Of a DNA stretch of 64,000 nucleotides, positions 1-9,812 are shown piece by piece. A program made the position numbers and the translations under genes. The notes beneath the pieces were generated by a model. It saw only the letters and a program-made list of their open reading frames with translations. It had not been told where the DNA came from and did no database searches. The DNA is from Flavobacterium sp. (GTDB lineage: Bacteria; Bacteroidota; Bacteroidia; Flavobacteriales; Flavobacteriaceae): positions 1 through 64,000 of the forward strand of contig NZ_JAIXYH010000060.1 in the NCBI RefSeq assembly GCF_027490375.1, in the 5' to 3' direction. Every line of letters begins with the position of its first letter. The stretch's first letter is position 1.

Positions 1-1
1 A

Positions 2-187
2 CCCAAGAAGCCCGTGGCGGCCGTGCAAACCAAGCGCCGGCTAAACGGTATTGACGTGGAAAGCGTGACGGGGCAGCGACCAAATTTCAACTATAAAACG
101 CTGCACCGGATTGCCCAAATTAAAACAATCGGTTTGCAATACAACAGCGATTCAATTCGCACAGCAGGAGGTTTTCTTATTTTATAA
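2..187 (+). CDS. C-terminal fragment of an unidentified protein
   Basis: An open frame enters from the left edge and runs 61 codons to TAA at 185-187, ending in the residues TAGGFLIL. The codons are G+C-richer at third positions than in the following gene and the frame has no internal stop, which supports real coding sequence. Only the C-terminus is present and it is Lys/Arg-rich, with no motif I recognise. The next gene, a glycosyltransferase, starts 48 bp downstream on the same strand, so this could be the preceding member of a polysaccharide-related cluster; that is inference from position alone. Confidence 0.5.
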   Translation, partial: PKKPVAAVQTKRRLNGIDVESVTGQRPNFNYKTLHRIAQIKTIGLQYNSDSIRTAGGFLIL

Positions 188-235
188 TTTAAGTAGATCA
201 TTACTTTTTACACCTATTCCGAGTAAATTCGCGGT

Positions 236-1429
236 ATGACAAATAGGGTTTTGTTTATTGGTCAAGTTTGGCCGGAGCCAGCTTCATCGGCGGCAGGATA
301 CAGGATTTTGCAGTTGATGCGTGCCTTCGCAATACATAACTACGAGGTACATTTTGCTACTGCTGCAGAACCAACGCAAAGAAGCGCCGATATGCATCAA
401 GAAGGAGTTGTTACACATAGGATCGCGCTTAATTCGAGCACTTTTCAAGAATTTGTGAAAGTGATTGATCCGAGTGTTGTAGTATACGATCGCTATTACA
501 CGGAGGAACAGTTTTCTTGGCGCGTTAGAGAAGTCAGCGCTTCGATAATTCATGTATTGGATACGGAGGATTTGCATTTTTTGCGTGCGGATCGCGATGA
601 AACGTCAAGTCCTGAGAAGGAGGCAGAGGTTAGAAATCGGGAGTTAGCGTCGATTTATCGGTCGGATTTGTCCCTAATTATCTCCTCGTTTGAGCAGCGT
701 TATTTAATGGAATTTCTACAGATCTCGGGTGATTTATTGGCTTACCTTCCTTTTTGGCAGGAAAATTATCAGGCAGAGTCGAATCAGTTTGATAACACTG
801 CCGATTTTTACTTTATTGGCAACCTCAGTCACAAGCCTAACACGACTGCGGTTCATACATTAGCACGGATTTGGCACGAAATTAAGCTGCGTTTACCGCA
901 AGCCGAGCTGTTTGTTTACGGCAATTACGTTCCGCAGGCCTTACTAAAGTATCATTCCCCAGAGCAAGGTTTTCATTTGGCAGGTGCATTCGACAAGCCT
1001 TTGGACATGCTTAGAGCGCACCGAGTTTTACTTGCACCGCTATCGTTTGGAGCCGGTTTGAAAGGGAAAATTTACGAAGCTATGTTGTACGGAATTCCAT
1101 TTGTTAGCACAGTTATTGGAGTAGAAGGATTTGAACTGACGGAACCAAACGAAGTTACTGCCGCTGACGATGCTGATTTTGTATTGAAAGCCGTTGCCTT
1201 GTACAGTGATGTTGGCTTGTGGCATCGCATTTCTAGGAATTTGCAGTCGGATTTTGAGATGCAATTTGGCACGTCGCAGTACATCGACACCTTTTTTAAG
1301 CAGTTAAATATAGTGATGGCTGATTTGGAGCTGCACAGACGAAGAAATCCGGTTGGTGACATTTTACGGCAGCAAGCATTTTCAGCCGCTAAGTATTTGT
1401 CGAAATACATCGAGCAGAAGAATAGATAG
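236..1429 (+). CDS. GT4-like glycosyltransferase
   Basis: A 397-residue cytoplasmic glycosyltransferase of the GT-B fold, probably transferring a sugar from a nucleotide-sugar donor during surface polysaccharide or glycoprotein assembly; donor and acceptor cannot be read from the sequence. The N-terminal Rossmann half opens with VLFIGQVWPEPASSAAGYR, typical of GT4 acceptor domains. The C-terminal half starts near residue 190 (FIGNLSHKPN) and carries the donor-site signature around residues 272-290 (GAGLKGKIYEAMLYGIPFV), with the acidic residue of the E-x7-E type motif. There is no signal peptide or membrane segment. The length is normal for the family. A strong hairpin lies about 85 bp beyond the stop. 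Confidence 0.82.
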   Translation: MTNRVLFIGQVWPEPASSAAGYRILQLMRAFAIHNYEVHFATAAEPTQRSADMHQEGVVTHRIALNSSTFQEFVKVIDPSVVVYDRYYTEEQFSWRVREVSASIIHVLDTEDLHFLRADRDETSSPEKEAEVRNRELASIYRSDLSLIISSFEQRYLMEFLQISGDLLAYLPFWQENYQAESNQFDNTADFYFIGNLSHKPNTTAVHTLARIWHEIKLRLPQAELFVYGNYVPQALLKYHSPEQGFHLAGAFDKPLDMLRAHRVLLAPLSFGAGLKGKIYEAMLYGIPFVSTVIGVEGFELTEPNEVTAADDADFVLKAVALYSDVGLWHRISRNLQSDFEMQFGTSQYIDTFFKQLNIVMADLELHRRRNPVGDILRQQAFSAAKYLSKYIEQKNR

Positions 1430-1512
1430 TTTCAGAGTTGTTTTTATTAGTCACACAATTAGTTCGTACGGATTTTGTTTCTTTTAGGCGATTCGATAAT
1501 TCAATAGGAGCA

Positions 1513-1541
1513 AAAAAAAGTTGCTACTAAGAGCAACTTTT
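1513..1541 (-). terminator. Bidirectional rho-independent terminator
   Basis: Stem AAAGTTGCT / AGCAACTTT with a 6-nt loop, flanked on the left by an A-run and on the right by Ts. It lies between convergent genes, 85 bp after the glycosyltransferase and about 30 bp beyond the stop of the minus-strand DUF3857 pair. The U-tract is longer for minus-strand transcription. Confidence 0.75.
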
Positions 1542-1571
1542 AAGGAAATTCAGTTTATATTTGGTTTACAT

Positions 1572-3722
1572 CTACTTCTTTTTAAGCAGAATTTTCTCTT
1601 GGCTAAACTGAAAAGCAGCATCTAAGAACGCCAGCATTTTCGGCCAATTTGCAGCGGGTTCGTAATTGTTAAGATAATAACGTTTTGTTTTAACAATTAA
1701 AGTGGAGCCTTGAATGGATGCAGTACTAGTAAATCCTCCAGTTTCATTTTCTACTTTTTTATTTAATTTGTCAAGCCCTTTTATTTCGTAACCATCTGGG
1801 ATATTGAAAGTTATTTCATTTTCGAAACTTCTAGGGAACCCCATATAAATATTTGCAGTTCGTTTGCGTTCTTTTTCTTCTATTTCAACTGGTGGGCCTA
1901 TGAATTTTCCTATTTCTATCACGGTATTTTCACCAGCACTTTTAACAAAGTCGGCACCAATTTTAAATTTGGTGTCAAAAACAAAGGGTTTCTCGGAGTC
2001 GTTTCTGGCACCATCAACGATAGTACGTTCGGCTTCTAATACTGTTGCACCAATTTCTTCACTAACTTTTTTGGGTAGCTCTTTTTTATCTTGTTCTTTT
2101 CTATTTTCAACCAGCGAAGTCATTTCCTTAACAAATTGTTCCATTTTTCGTTTTTCATGACCATATTCTTCATAGGGGTGTCGAGGTGCTGAGGCATATT
2201 CGGCTTGTATAAAATCGTAAAAGGTGAACGTATTTGATTGATTTTCCCGCTTTAAGTGACCGGTTGATACGTTTCGCGACTCGATGGTAAAACTTTGGAG
2301 GTCGGCGCTTGGAGTTATATTTAGTTGAATAGTTTCTCTGTTTTTAGCTGCTGTTGAAATTGGCAAAATTTCTTCGGTCATGTTTGTAAGTCTACCGGAA
2401 CCTTTCATGTCGATAACGTATGCTTTACTTCCTTCGAGAATTGGGTCTAGCCCATCGTAAATAGCAAAGGGAGTTACGCCGCTCAGGTAAATAGGCTCTG
2501 GGAAGTTTATGCGCATGAGTATTCTAAAGTTACCTGCCAAGATGTTGTCTTCAATTTTGCCGTCGTAGCGAGGTAACGCAATAATTAAGTTAAATGAAAT
2601 ATCTCGAGCTAAACAATAACGCATGGTCGATAAGAGCGGGTCAATATCATCTACAGTCGATTCTGAGAGCACGTAGGGTATGTTGATTTTAGCATCTCGT
2701 GAAATTCTCGTCTCATAGTTTTTGGCGACTGCTAAGCGATATTTTTTAAAAATCGCATGTATGTAATCCATGTTTGTTTCGTCCGTCAAAAATCCTTTCA
2801 GACTTTTCTTATTCGGAACGTTTGTGTGTGGAATGATACGTTTATTGAAGAAATTAAAAATCTCATCTTTAGTTACCGAACTCCTGATGTCGCGTTCTCT
2901 CTCTGAAAGAAGAAAGTAAACAAGAGTTTCGGCGGTACCGTTTTGCGCAAGACATACTTGAAATTTGTATCCAGGAAGTTCGAGCAGTGGATAAAACCAG
3001 CGTGGATATTCAGCTTTTGGTATGTCGGTAGTTGTTAGTTCGTATAGGCGTTCGCTTTTTTTACCGGTATCAATTTGTTTTAACTTGGGCGCGCCATTTA
3101 TCGATTGAAAATTCACAAAAAAGTCATTTTCCGTATTGAAAGCTAATTTGTAATTTAAGATGGGATAGCGTTCGGATAAGGTTTCTTCTTCAGGGTCAAA
3201 ATAGTAATAGAAAGTGGCCGTAAAGTAGGATGTAGTATGGTAGTAGTAGTCGATTACATCACCGATTTCCAGATTTGGGATGGCAATAACTGTCTTGTCG
3301 TCGATCTTTTTTTTGTCTTTTTCTGTATCTATTTCAATAATTTTTTTGTTTGGTTTGATGATTCGTACACCGAAAAACGTATTGTCTCTCATGTTAAAAT
3401 AGCCAACAGTTTTACGAAAGCTCTCATAGATTTCGAACTCAGAGAACAATTTTAAAGCGGCTGCATCTTGAATCTTCACGGTTCTCATCGATGCCGAAGT
3501 GTATTGTACCTTTCCAAATCCTTCGCTGTAGTCGTAAAAGTCGTACTTGTTAATGATTACAGCCGATTCATCTTTGTATTTCTCGGGAATACTTGTATTG
3601 TAATCTGTTTTGTTCTTGCTTCCCCAGAAAAATTCTCGGATTTCTTCTTTTTTCTGAGCATTTGCGGGTGTTATTGCAACTAATAGAAAAGCAACAATAA
3701 GTAATCTAAGTTTTAGACTCAT
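1572..3722 (-). CDS. DUF3857-type secreted protein, degenerate transglutaminase paralog
   Basis: A 716-residue exported protein with a signal peptide ending near ANAQ (residues 1-22). The first half resembles the DUF3857 domain (paired beta-strand blocks around residues 60-250), as in its upstream neighbour. The second half has the layout of a transglutaminase-like domain and a C-terminal beta-rich DUF3858-like part. At the place where active relatives have GDCK, this protein reads SESTVDDIDPLL near residue 354, so the nucleophilic Cys appears to be missing. Its start codon overlaps the stop of the neighbour (ATGA), indicating translational coupling and a shared role. Function is unknown; a catalytically inert partner is my inference. 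Confidence 0.72.
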   Translation of the reverse strand: MSLKLRLLIVAFLLVAITPANAQKKEEIREFFWGSKNKTDYNTSIPEKYKDESAVIINKYDFYDYSEGFGKVQYTSASMRTVKIQDAAALKLFSEFEIYESFRKTVGYFNMRDNTFFGVRIIKPNKKIIEIDTEKDKKKIDDKTVIAIPNLEIGDVIDYYYHTTSYFTATFYYYFDPEEETLSERYPILNYKLAFNTENDFFVNFQSINGAPKLKQIDTGKKSERLYELTTTDIPKAEYPRWFYPLLELPGYKFQVCLAQNGTAETLVYFLLSERERDIRSSVTKDEIFNFFNKRIIPHTNVPNKKSLKGFLTDETNMDYIHAIFKKYRLAVAKNYETRISRDAKINIPYVLSESTVDDIDPLLSTMRYCLARDISFNLIIALPRYDGKIEDNILAGNFRILMRINFPEPIYLSGVTPFAIYDGLDPILEGSKAYVIDMKGSGRLTNMTEEILPISTAAKNRETIQLNITPSADLQSFTIESRNVSTGHLKRENQSNTFTFYDFIQAEYASAPRHPYEEYGHEKRKMEQFVKEMTSLVENRKEQDKKELPKKVSEEIGATVLEAERTIVDGARNDSEKPFVFDTKFKIGADFVKSAGENTVIEIGKFIGPPVEIEEKERKRTANIYMGFPRSFENEITFNIPDGYEIKGLDKLNKKVENETGGFTSTASIQGSTLIVKTKRYYLNNYEPAANWPKMLAFLDAAFQFSQEKILLKKK

Positions 3723-5662
3723 TTTTTATAGGTAAGTGTTTGACGGATTTTTTGGTTGTATTTTTTTGCAGTTTCTTCGTAAGTCTTAAACTGGTTGGTG
3801 GGTAGTGTTTTTTGTTTGATAATATACTGAGATTCTAGTTTTACACCTGAAGTTACCGGAGTGAATTTTACCGAAATTTCGAATATATCATTTGCTACAG
3901 AGAAGCTTTCGGGTAATTTCTCCAACTGATAGCCTGGAGGATTTTCAATGATTACTTCGGTTTTACTAGTTCCGAGAATTTCAAAGACGAAAGGTAATTT
4001 GCGATCTTTCAAGAGCTCTAAATTTAATTCGGTCTCGTAAGGAAACTCAACATAGAGCTCACCCTCGTACGAATTTACTTTGTTTGAAGCGATTACTTCG
4101 AAATCTAATTTAAGTGTTTGATCGCGATTGTTTAGGTCAGAAAAACCCAAATCCTTAATCTCTATATTTTTATCATAGCGTTTTAGGTAGTTGGTCAAAT
4201 TTTCTGATTTAAAGTCGCTCGCAAATGCATGAAACTGTTGAAAGAAATTAGTGCGGCTTTCACCGTCAAAAGAACGTGACATTTTTCCAACTAGTTTTTC
4301 GCCTTCTACTTTAAAAAAACCTTTCGAGATCGAGGTATTGTTGGTGTGATTTGAAACGGGTACTTTAGTTCGCAGCGGCTTTTCGCCACCATCTACGAGT
4401 ACTTCTTTTCCTTGAATACGACTTGCATTAAGTCCGAGCCCAGTATAGCTTTCAGTTCCATCTAGGAAATACTCTTTGTTGTTTATTTTAAGATAGCAGA
4501 TCATGTGGTTAAATGCTGCTAGTGCAGGTAAATCGGCTTTATAAGCGATGTGATCCGTTCCAATCCATGCAAGTCTGGCGTCGTATCCTTGTAGTTTTAG
4601 CATTTCCGAGAGTAGGTTTGCCATTCCCTTGCAGTCGCCATAACGTTTGTTAAAGACGTTTTGTGCTTCATCGGGTTTAAATCCGGCAATGCCATCTTCA
4701 AAAGCAATGTATCGGATGTTGTCTTGAACCCAGTAGTACATTTTTTTTATCTTGTCTTCATCTTTTGTCAAGCCTTTCACCAAATCATCAACAAAGGGTT
4801 TTAGTTCTTTCGGTTTATTTTCAGTGAGTTCTATCATCGATTTATTCCAAGCATATACAGCATCGCCATTTTCAAATAGTGTTTTGCGAACTCCATTCTT
4901 TGTAATTGCTTTTACTACAGGAATTATGTGCGGAAACAAGTAACTGTCGCCAGGAGCATCATCTTCGTCTATTCTAGGTAGAATTTCCGCGGCCGTATAC
5001 AGTATATGTCTATTGCCTTGTTCGTCAACTGTCTCTTTCTTTTGAATTTGATTTTCAGGAAAATTGTATTCGAGTAAACTGATTTCTATGTTTTTAGGAA
5101 TTATAAATTCTAATTCAAAGTTAGCTCGCAAGCCTAATCCGCTGAGATATACTTTACTAAAGTATCTGGCGTCTTTGTAGCGCGTGGCAGTTTCGACAAG
5201 GTAGTTATAACCCTGAATGGGGAAATCGATTTGAGCCCATTTTACACGAAAATCGTTATAAAAAAGACCGTCTGATTTATAATATTCGTCCCGTATTTCG
5301 AATCGAGTGTTTTTTCCATTGCGGTGCAAGATTTTAAAAACTTCAACCACAGATTCTTGATCGTAACCTTCCGAGTACGGCATATCTAAACGCTTGCTAA
5401 GCGACATCAGGTTTGCTTTTATCTCGTTCAACACGCCTACACCATCCGAGTTAGCGTTATCAAAAAATGTGACCTTTTCTCGGTAATTGCGCTCCAACAA
5501 ATCAACAGTTGGATGTTTTCCGCGCCATTCAACGGCAAGCGCAATTTCTTCTGGGGTCGGATCAATGTTCTTCTGCGCCAATATGAGGCTGCAAGTTGCG
5601 ATTAAAATCGTGGTGAAGAGATTTCTCAAAGTTGGAATTTTATTGCTAATATATAACGTCAA
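3719..5662 (-). CDS. DUF3857 / transglutaminase-like domain protein
   Basis: A 647-residue exported protein with an N-terminal hydrophobic segment ending around LILAQ. DUF3857 occupies roughly residues 60-240. The transglutaminase-like core follows, with Cys in RYGDCKGMANLL (about residue 343), His in AAFNHMICYLKI and Asp in EYFLDGTESY, so the Cys-His-Asp triad is complete. A C-terminal beta-rich domain closes the protein. The family is common in Bacteroidota envelopes, but its substrate is not established. It is the promoter-proximal gene of a two-gene operon with the overlapping paralog lacking Cys. Transcription probably ends at the hairpin near 1513-1541. Confidence 0.85.
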   Translation of the reverse strand: MTLYISNKIPTLRNLFTTILIATCSLILAQKNIDPTPEEIALAVEWRGKHPTVDLLERNYREKVTFFDNANSDGVGVLNEIKANLMSLSKRLDMPYSEGYDQESVVEVFKILHRNGKNTRFEIRDEYYKSDGLFYNDFRVKWAQIDFPIQGYNYLVETATRYKDARYFSKVYLSGLGLRANFELEFIIPKNIEISLLEYNFPENQIQKKETVDEQGNRHILYTAAEILPRIDEDDAPGDSYLFPHIIPVVKAITKNGVRKTLFENGDAVYAWNKSMIELTENKPKELKPFVDDLVKGLTKDEDKIKKMYYWVQDNIRYIAFEDGIAGFKPDEAQNVFNKRYGDCKGMANLLSEMLKLQGYDARLAWIGTDHIAYKADLPALAAFNHMICYLKINNKEYFLDGTESYTGLGLNASRIQGKEVLVDGGEKPLRTKVPVSNHTNNTSISKGFFKVEGEKLVGKMSRSFDGESRTNFFQQFHAFASDFKSENLTNYLKRYDKNIEIKDLGFSDLNNRDQTLKLDFEVIASNKVNSYEGELYVEFPYETELNLELLKDRKLPFVFEILGTSKTEVIIENPPGYQLEKLPESFSVANDIFEISVKFTPVTSGVKLESQYIIKQKTLPTNQFKTYEETAKKYNQKIRQTLTYKK

Positions 5663-5768
5663 AAGGAATTTTTAAAAAAAGTTAATAAAATCTTAAAGAT
5701 TTTTTATGCGAAGATTTCAACCAAGGATCACACAATTAATTTCAAGATCAACCCGTTGCGAGTATACA

Positions 5769-5801
5769 AAAAAGCCGCCTCAAATACTGAAGCGGCTTTT
5801 A
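5769..5801 (-). terminator. Rho-independent terminator
   Basis: Perfect 9-bp stem AAAGCCGC/GCGGCTTT plus A/T flanks with a 13-nt loop, just beyond the stop of the large secreted protein (minus strand). It is A/T-symmetric, so it may also work in the other direction. Confidence 0.8.
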
Positions 5802-5822
5802 TAGTTGCTCTTACATTAGAAG

Positions 5823-8800
5823 CTAGTTCTTTTTAAGGACTAATTTCTCTGTTGTTGTTTTGTCTTGCGAATATACCTTGATAAGATAAACACCATCTGA
5901 AAGTCCGTTCAACGTTAAAGTTGTTTTGGTTGAGGAAGTAAGCTGTGTAAGGATTATTCTGCCAACATGGTCGAAAATTTCAATTTTATCAGCAATAATA
6001 GTTCCGGTGTCGACATTAAATTGGCCAGCAGTTGGATTCGGATACACTTTAAAACGATTGATAGCCGCAGTGTCATCCAAACCTAGTGTACTCGCTTTTG
6101 CAAATTTATCGCGAGGCATGTCGTCAGGGTCGCAGTTTGCATTGGCGTGCAAATAGTATCGAACGTTAACAGCTGTATTGCCTGTAGTATAATTTAGAGG
6201 AGTTTGTCCGCTTGCTAGAACTATTGTTCCTGCTTGGTTGGTAATGGTGATGAAATCCGTTGCCACAGAACTTGTAAACTGATATTGTTTGTTGGCTCCT
6301 AAAGTTACGTTTGAGTACTGCCCCGCATACGATTGGTAAGCAACGGCTTCGATAGCTCCTGAATTTTGAAGCACTACTGTATCTTCTGGATACAATCCGA
6401 AATACGCACCATTACAGATTAACGAAGCAAGTGTAGTAAAGCTTCCGCCTGTAGACCAATCACTTTGGGTAGTTCCGCAAACCGACCTAACCCAATAATA
6501 ATAGGTTGTCGAGGCGTCTAGGAAACTGTAGTAATTCAAGATTGCGCTCATTGGCGAAGCTACGGGATTAGCGTTGAATTCTGGCCATGCGCTGCTGGTA
6601 CTGATGTATACTTCGTAATTGGAAGGCGCAACATCTGGAGCAGTCCAAGCTATGCGACACGAATTCGAGGTAATGTTAGAAACAACAGGTGTTCCTGGCA
6701 TCCCACAATTTACAACTACTGGATTTGTACAGGAAATAAAACGTGTTCTTGACGTAGGTTGATTGCCACAATTTGCATTGGTATGAATGTAATAACGAAT
6801 TATTCCAGTAAGGTTACCCGAACTCCAACTTACTGGTGTCTGTCCGCTGGCATAAACGATAGTTCCCGAAGTGTTTGTTATAGTTATGAAGTCGGTTGTA
6901 ACAGAACTTGAAAAGGTGTATTGCTTGTTGGCTGTAACATTTACATTAGTGTACTCACCAGCCCAAGCGTTAGTAACAATTTGCTCATTAACTCCCGTAC
7001 AAGCAGGCGTATACGTTTCGTTTGGAAATAAGCCGTATATAGCTCCATTACAACTTAAAGCATTTAGTGTGGTTACACTTCCACCAGCTATCCAATTACT
7101 TTTATTGATATTGCAGTTTGAGCGTACCCAAAAGTAGTAAGTTGTAGCGGGCTGTGCGTTTTCGAAAGTTGTTAGTATATTATTCGTTGAAACTGTAGCG
7201 GTTGTTGTAGCCGTTGGTGCTGTGCTTGAAGCTGATACATAAACTTCGTAAATAGTTGGTTCATTCACAGGTGCAGTCCATTTGATTAGGAATGAATTTG
7301 ATGTTATATTCTGGCCAAGTACAGCTAACGGTGGTTGACAGGCTGTCGTTTGAGCGTCAACACACTTGATAGAACGAACTCTTGGTACAGTTTCGCTGCC
7401 GCAATTTTGAGAGTGCAAAAAGTATCTGATAACGCCTGAAGTGCTTCCTGAGTTCCAAACAACTGGTGTAGTTCCGCTTGCAAGAGCAACGGTTCCGGCA
7501 AGATTGGTTATGGTAATATAGTCGGTTGCAACGGAACTGCTGAAGGTGTATTGTTTATTGGCAACCACACTTACGTGCGTATACTCTCCTCCGTAAGCAT
7601 TTGTAACAATAGTTTCAAAATTGCCGTTACAGGCAGGTGTAAAAATTGATTCGGGAAATAAACCGTTGCTAGCGCCGTTGCAGTTCAGTGCGGCATTTGT
7701 AGTAAAACTTCCACCCGAAACCCAAGCACTTTTTGAAGCCCCGCAATTTGATCGAATCCAGAAGTAGTAAATAGTTGATGCAGCTAAACCGCTCAAAACA
7801 TCGATGCCCACAATAGCGCTAGTTACATTAGCTGCCGTATTTGCTCCCGGTGCAGTATTGCTCGTTGCAATGTAAAGATCGTAAGAAGCGGGTGCGGTGG
7901 TGGGTGCACTCCAATTTATTCTACTTGAATTGGATGTGATGTTTGTAGCTGCTAATCCTGTCGGTGCGCCGCAGTTTGCCACAATATTAGAACAAGTAAT
8001 GTATCGTATTCGATTCGTGTTTTGGCTTTCGCAGTTAGAGTTTGTATGTAAGAAGTAACGAATTACACCTGAAATGTTGCTTGGCGTCCAAGTTAAGGGC
8101 GATGGACCACTCGTATAAATAACTGTTGCATTAGCATTGGTAATTGTTATGTAGTCTGTAGCTACAGAACTAGAGAAGATATATTGCTTGTCGGCTAAGA
8201 TATTGACATTGGTATACTCGCCTGCCCACGCATTTGAAGCAATTAACTCGGCATTACCGCTGCAGCCTGGCGTATATGTTGCCGCGGGAAACAAACCATA
8301 GTTTGCAGTTGTACATCCAGGAAGCGGTGCGGTGGTAAAACTACCTCCTGATACCCAAGTTATGGGCTCGCAGGCAGAAGCTACCCACCAATAATACGTT
8401 GTGTTTGGTTGCAATTGGTCGATTCCTGCGCCAGTTTGCGAGGTACTGCTTTCTGTAGCGCCAGTTACATTGTTTGTTGTGCTGTAGCGATAAATGTACC
8501 CATTGGCAGGAGCCGGGTTTGCCGATGTCCATGCCAAATAAGCTGAAGATTGTCCAAACTGTGCCACGTTTAAACCAGTTGGCGCAGCGCATATCGGTCC
8601 ATCTGTTTGGTTCATGCGTACCAAACCACCTTCTAAGGTTCCTACCCAAATTACATTCGAATCAATTACGTTAATCGAAGTGATGCTGTTGTCAGGTAAG
8701 GCTGAATTTGATGTAGAATACGTAACGCAGTTCGTGAAGTTTTGAACGCCACCGGTTGAGTTTCCACAATTGTCGAGCCCAAGCCATACTTTATTGGTTT

Positions 8801-9542
8801 CATCAATGCCCAGTGCATTTACATTACAACTCGCTAAACAGGAGTTATTTGTCCAATAAATATTAGTGTAGTCGTTGTTTACAATAATTCCTAGACCATC
8901 GCCAGTACTTACATAAAGACCCGAAGTTGTAATTTTAAGAATTTTAGAAACGCCGTCAGTGATACTCGTAAAGGTAGTGCCATTAAATCGTTGCAACATA
9001 CCGTCGGCAGCAATCCAAACATTGTTGTTGGCATCAACTGCAATCGAAGTTACGTTGTTTGAAATCAATTGCGAATTCGACGTGTTGTAGGTTGTCCACG
9101 AAGTACCATTGAATCTACTTAGTCCCGAAGCTGATCCCATCCAAAAGTTCCCCGAGCCGTCGGTTGCAATACTCGTAGCCGAATTGTTAGGCATGTTCGG
9201 GTTATTGGTATTGTAATTTGTAAAGGTAGTGCCGTTATAGCGAATAATGCCGTTTCCGTAGGTAGAAATCCAGATAGTGCTGCCAGCTACCGCTACGTCT
9301 TTCAACATGTCGGTTCCGATGCTAGAATTCGATGTATTGTAGTTTGTAAACGAGTTGCCGATCATTCTTGAAAGGCCGTTATTGGTAGTAATCCAGAGGG
9401 TTCCAGAGGCAGATCTCTCAAAATCGTTTATATTGTTGGATGCGATGCCCGAATTGTTGGTGTTGAATGTGGTAAACGTGTACGTTTGTGCACATAAGGT
9501 CACCGAAATTAAAAGTAAAAGCGCGGAATAGAGTTTCTTCAT
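5823..9542 (-). CDS. Secreted propeller/Fn3-repeat protein with T9SS sorting domain
   Basis: About 1,239 residues from the ATG at 9542, chosen because MKKLYSALLLLISVTLCAQ is a clean signal peptide; another ATG lies three codons upstream. Residues about 20-320 are repeats of the two-component-regulator propeller type (GLSRMIGNSFTNYNTSNS, GIIRYNGTTFTNYNTNN and similar). Then come four tandem modules, each an Fn3 domain (PTGLAATNITSNSSRINW) followed by a unique block of about 110 residues (GLFP, AGEYTNV, KQYTFSSSVATDYITITN, RYFLH). The last 80 residues are a type IX secretion C-terminal domain (YPNPTAGQFNV ... GVYLIKV ... EKLVLKKN). There is no kinase or DNA-binding part, so this is an extracellular, surface-attached protein. 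Possible adhesion or ligand binding is inference. A terminator follows at 5769-5801. Confidence 0.85.
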   Translation of the reverse strand: MKKLYSALLLLISVTLCAQTYTFTTFNTNNSGIASNNINDFERSASGTLWITTNNGLSRMIGNSFTNYNTSNSSIGTDMLKDVAVAGSTIWISTYGNGIIRYNGTTFTNYNTNNPNMPNNSATSIATDGSGNFWMGSASGLSRFNGTSWTTYNTSNSQLISNNVTSIAVDANNNVWIAADGMLQRFNGTTFTSITDGVSKILKITTSGLYVSTGDGLGIIVNNDYTNIYWTNNSCLASCNVNALGIDETNKVWLGLDNCGNSTGGVQNFTNCVTYSTSNSALPDNSITSINVIDSNVIWVGTLEGGLVRMNQTDGPICAAPTGLNVAQFGQSSAYLAWTSANPAPANGYIYRYSTTNNVTGATESSTSQTGAGIDQLQPNTTYYWWVASACEPITWVSGGSFTTAPLPGCTTANYGLFPAATYTPGCSGNAELIASNAWAGEYTNVNILADKQYIFSSSVATDYITITNANATVIYTSGPSPLTWTPSNISGVIRYFLHTNSNCESQNTNRIRYITCSNIVANCGAPTGLAATNITSNSSRINWSAPTTAPASYDLYIATSNTAPGANTAANVTSAIVGIDVLSGLAASTIYYFWIRSNCGASKSAWVSGGSFTTNAALNCNGASNGLFPESIFTPACNGNFETIVTNAYGGEYTHVSVVANKQYTFSSSVATDYITITNLAGTVALASGTTPVVWNSGSTSGVIRYFLHSQNCGSETVPRVRSIKCVDAQTTACQPPLAVLGQNITSNSFLIKWTAPVNEPTIYEVYVSASSTAPTATTTATVSTNNILTTFENAQPATTYYFWVRSNCNINKSNWIAGGSVTTLNALSCNGAIYGLFPNETYTPACTGVNEQIVTNAWAGEYTNVNVTANKQYTFSSSVTTDFITITNTSGTIVYASGQTPVSWSSGNLTGIIRYYIHTNANCGNQPTSRTRFISCTNPVVVNCGMPGTPVVSNITSNSCRIAWTAPDVAPSNYEVYISTSSAWPEFNANPVASPMSAILNYYSFLDASTTYYYWVRSVCGTTQSDWSTGGSFTTLASLICNGAYFGLYPEDTVVLQNSGAIEAVAYQSYAGQYSNVTLGANKQYQFTSSVATDFITITNQAGTIVLASGQTPLNYTTGNTAVNVRYYLHANANCDPDDMPRDKFAKASTLGLDDTAAINRFKVYPNPTAGQFNVDTGTIIADKIEIFDHVGRIILTQLTSSTKTTLTLNGLSDGVYLIKVYSQDKTTTEKLVLKKN

Positions 9543-9812
9543 GAATTGCATTTAGTTGATTAAGTTTTTAGATTTTGTATTCTGTAAGTTTTGAAATGAC
9601 CTTAAGAATTTACTGTAGTGGTTTTTGTTTTAAGAAAAAATGAAGTCAAAATACGTGTTCGTTTTGTTGGGATAAGATGTAAATGGAAGTCTGGTCGTTT
9701 TAATACTGATGGATTTCTGGAAGTAAAACTACCATTGTGACTTTAATCGCACAATTAAAGTATTGGAGATTTTATAAAAACCCTTACGGTTATAAAGGCT
9801 TAATTTGTTGGT

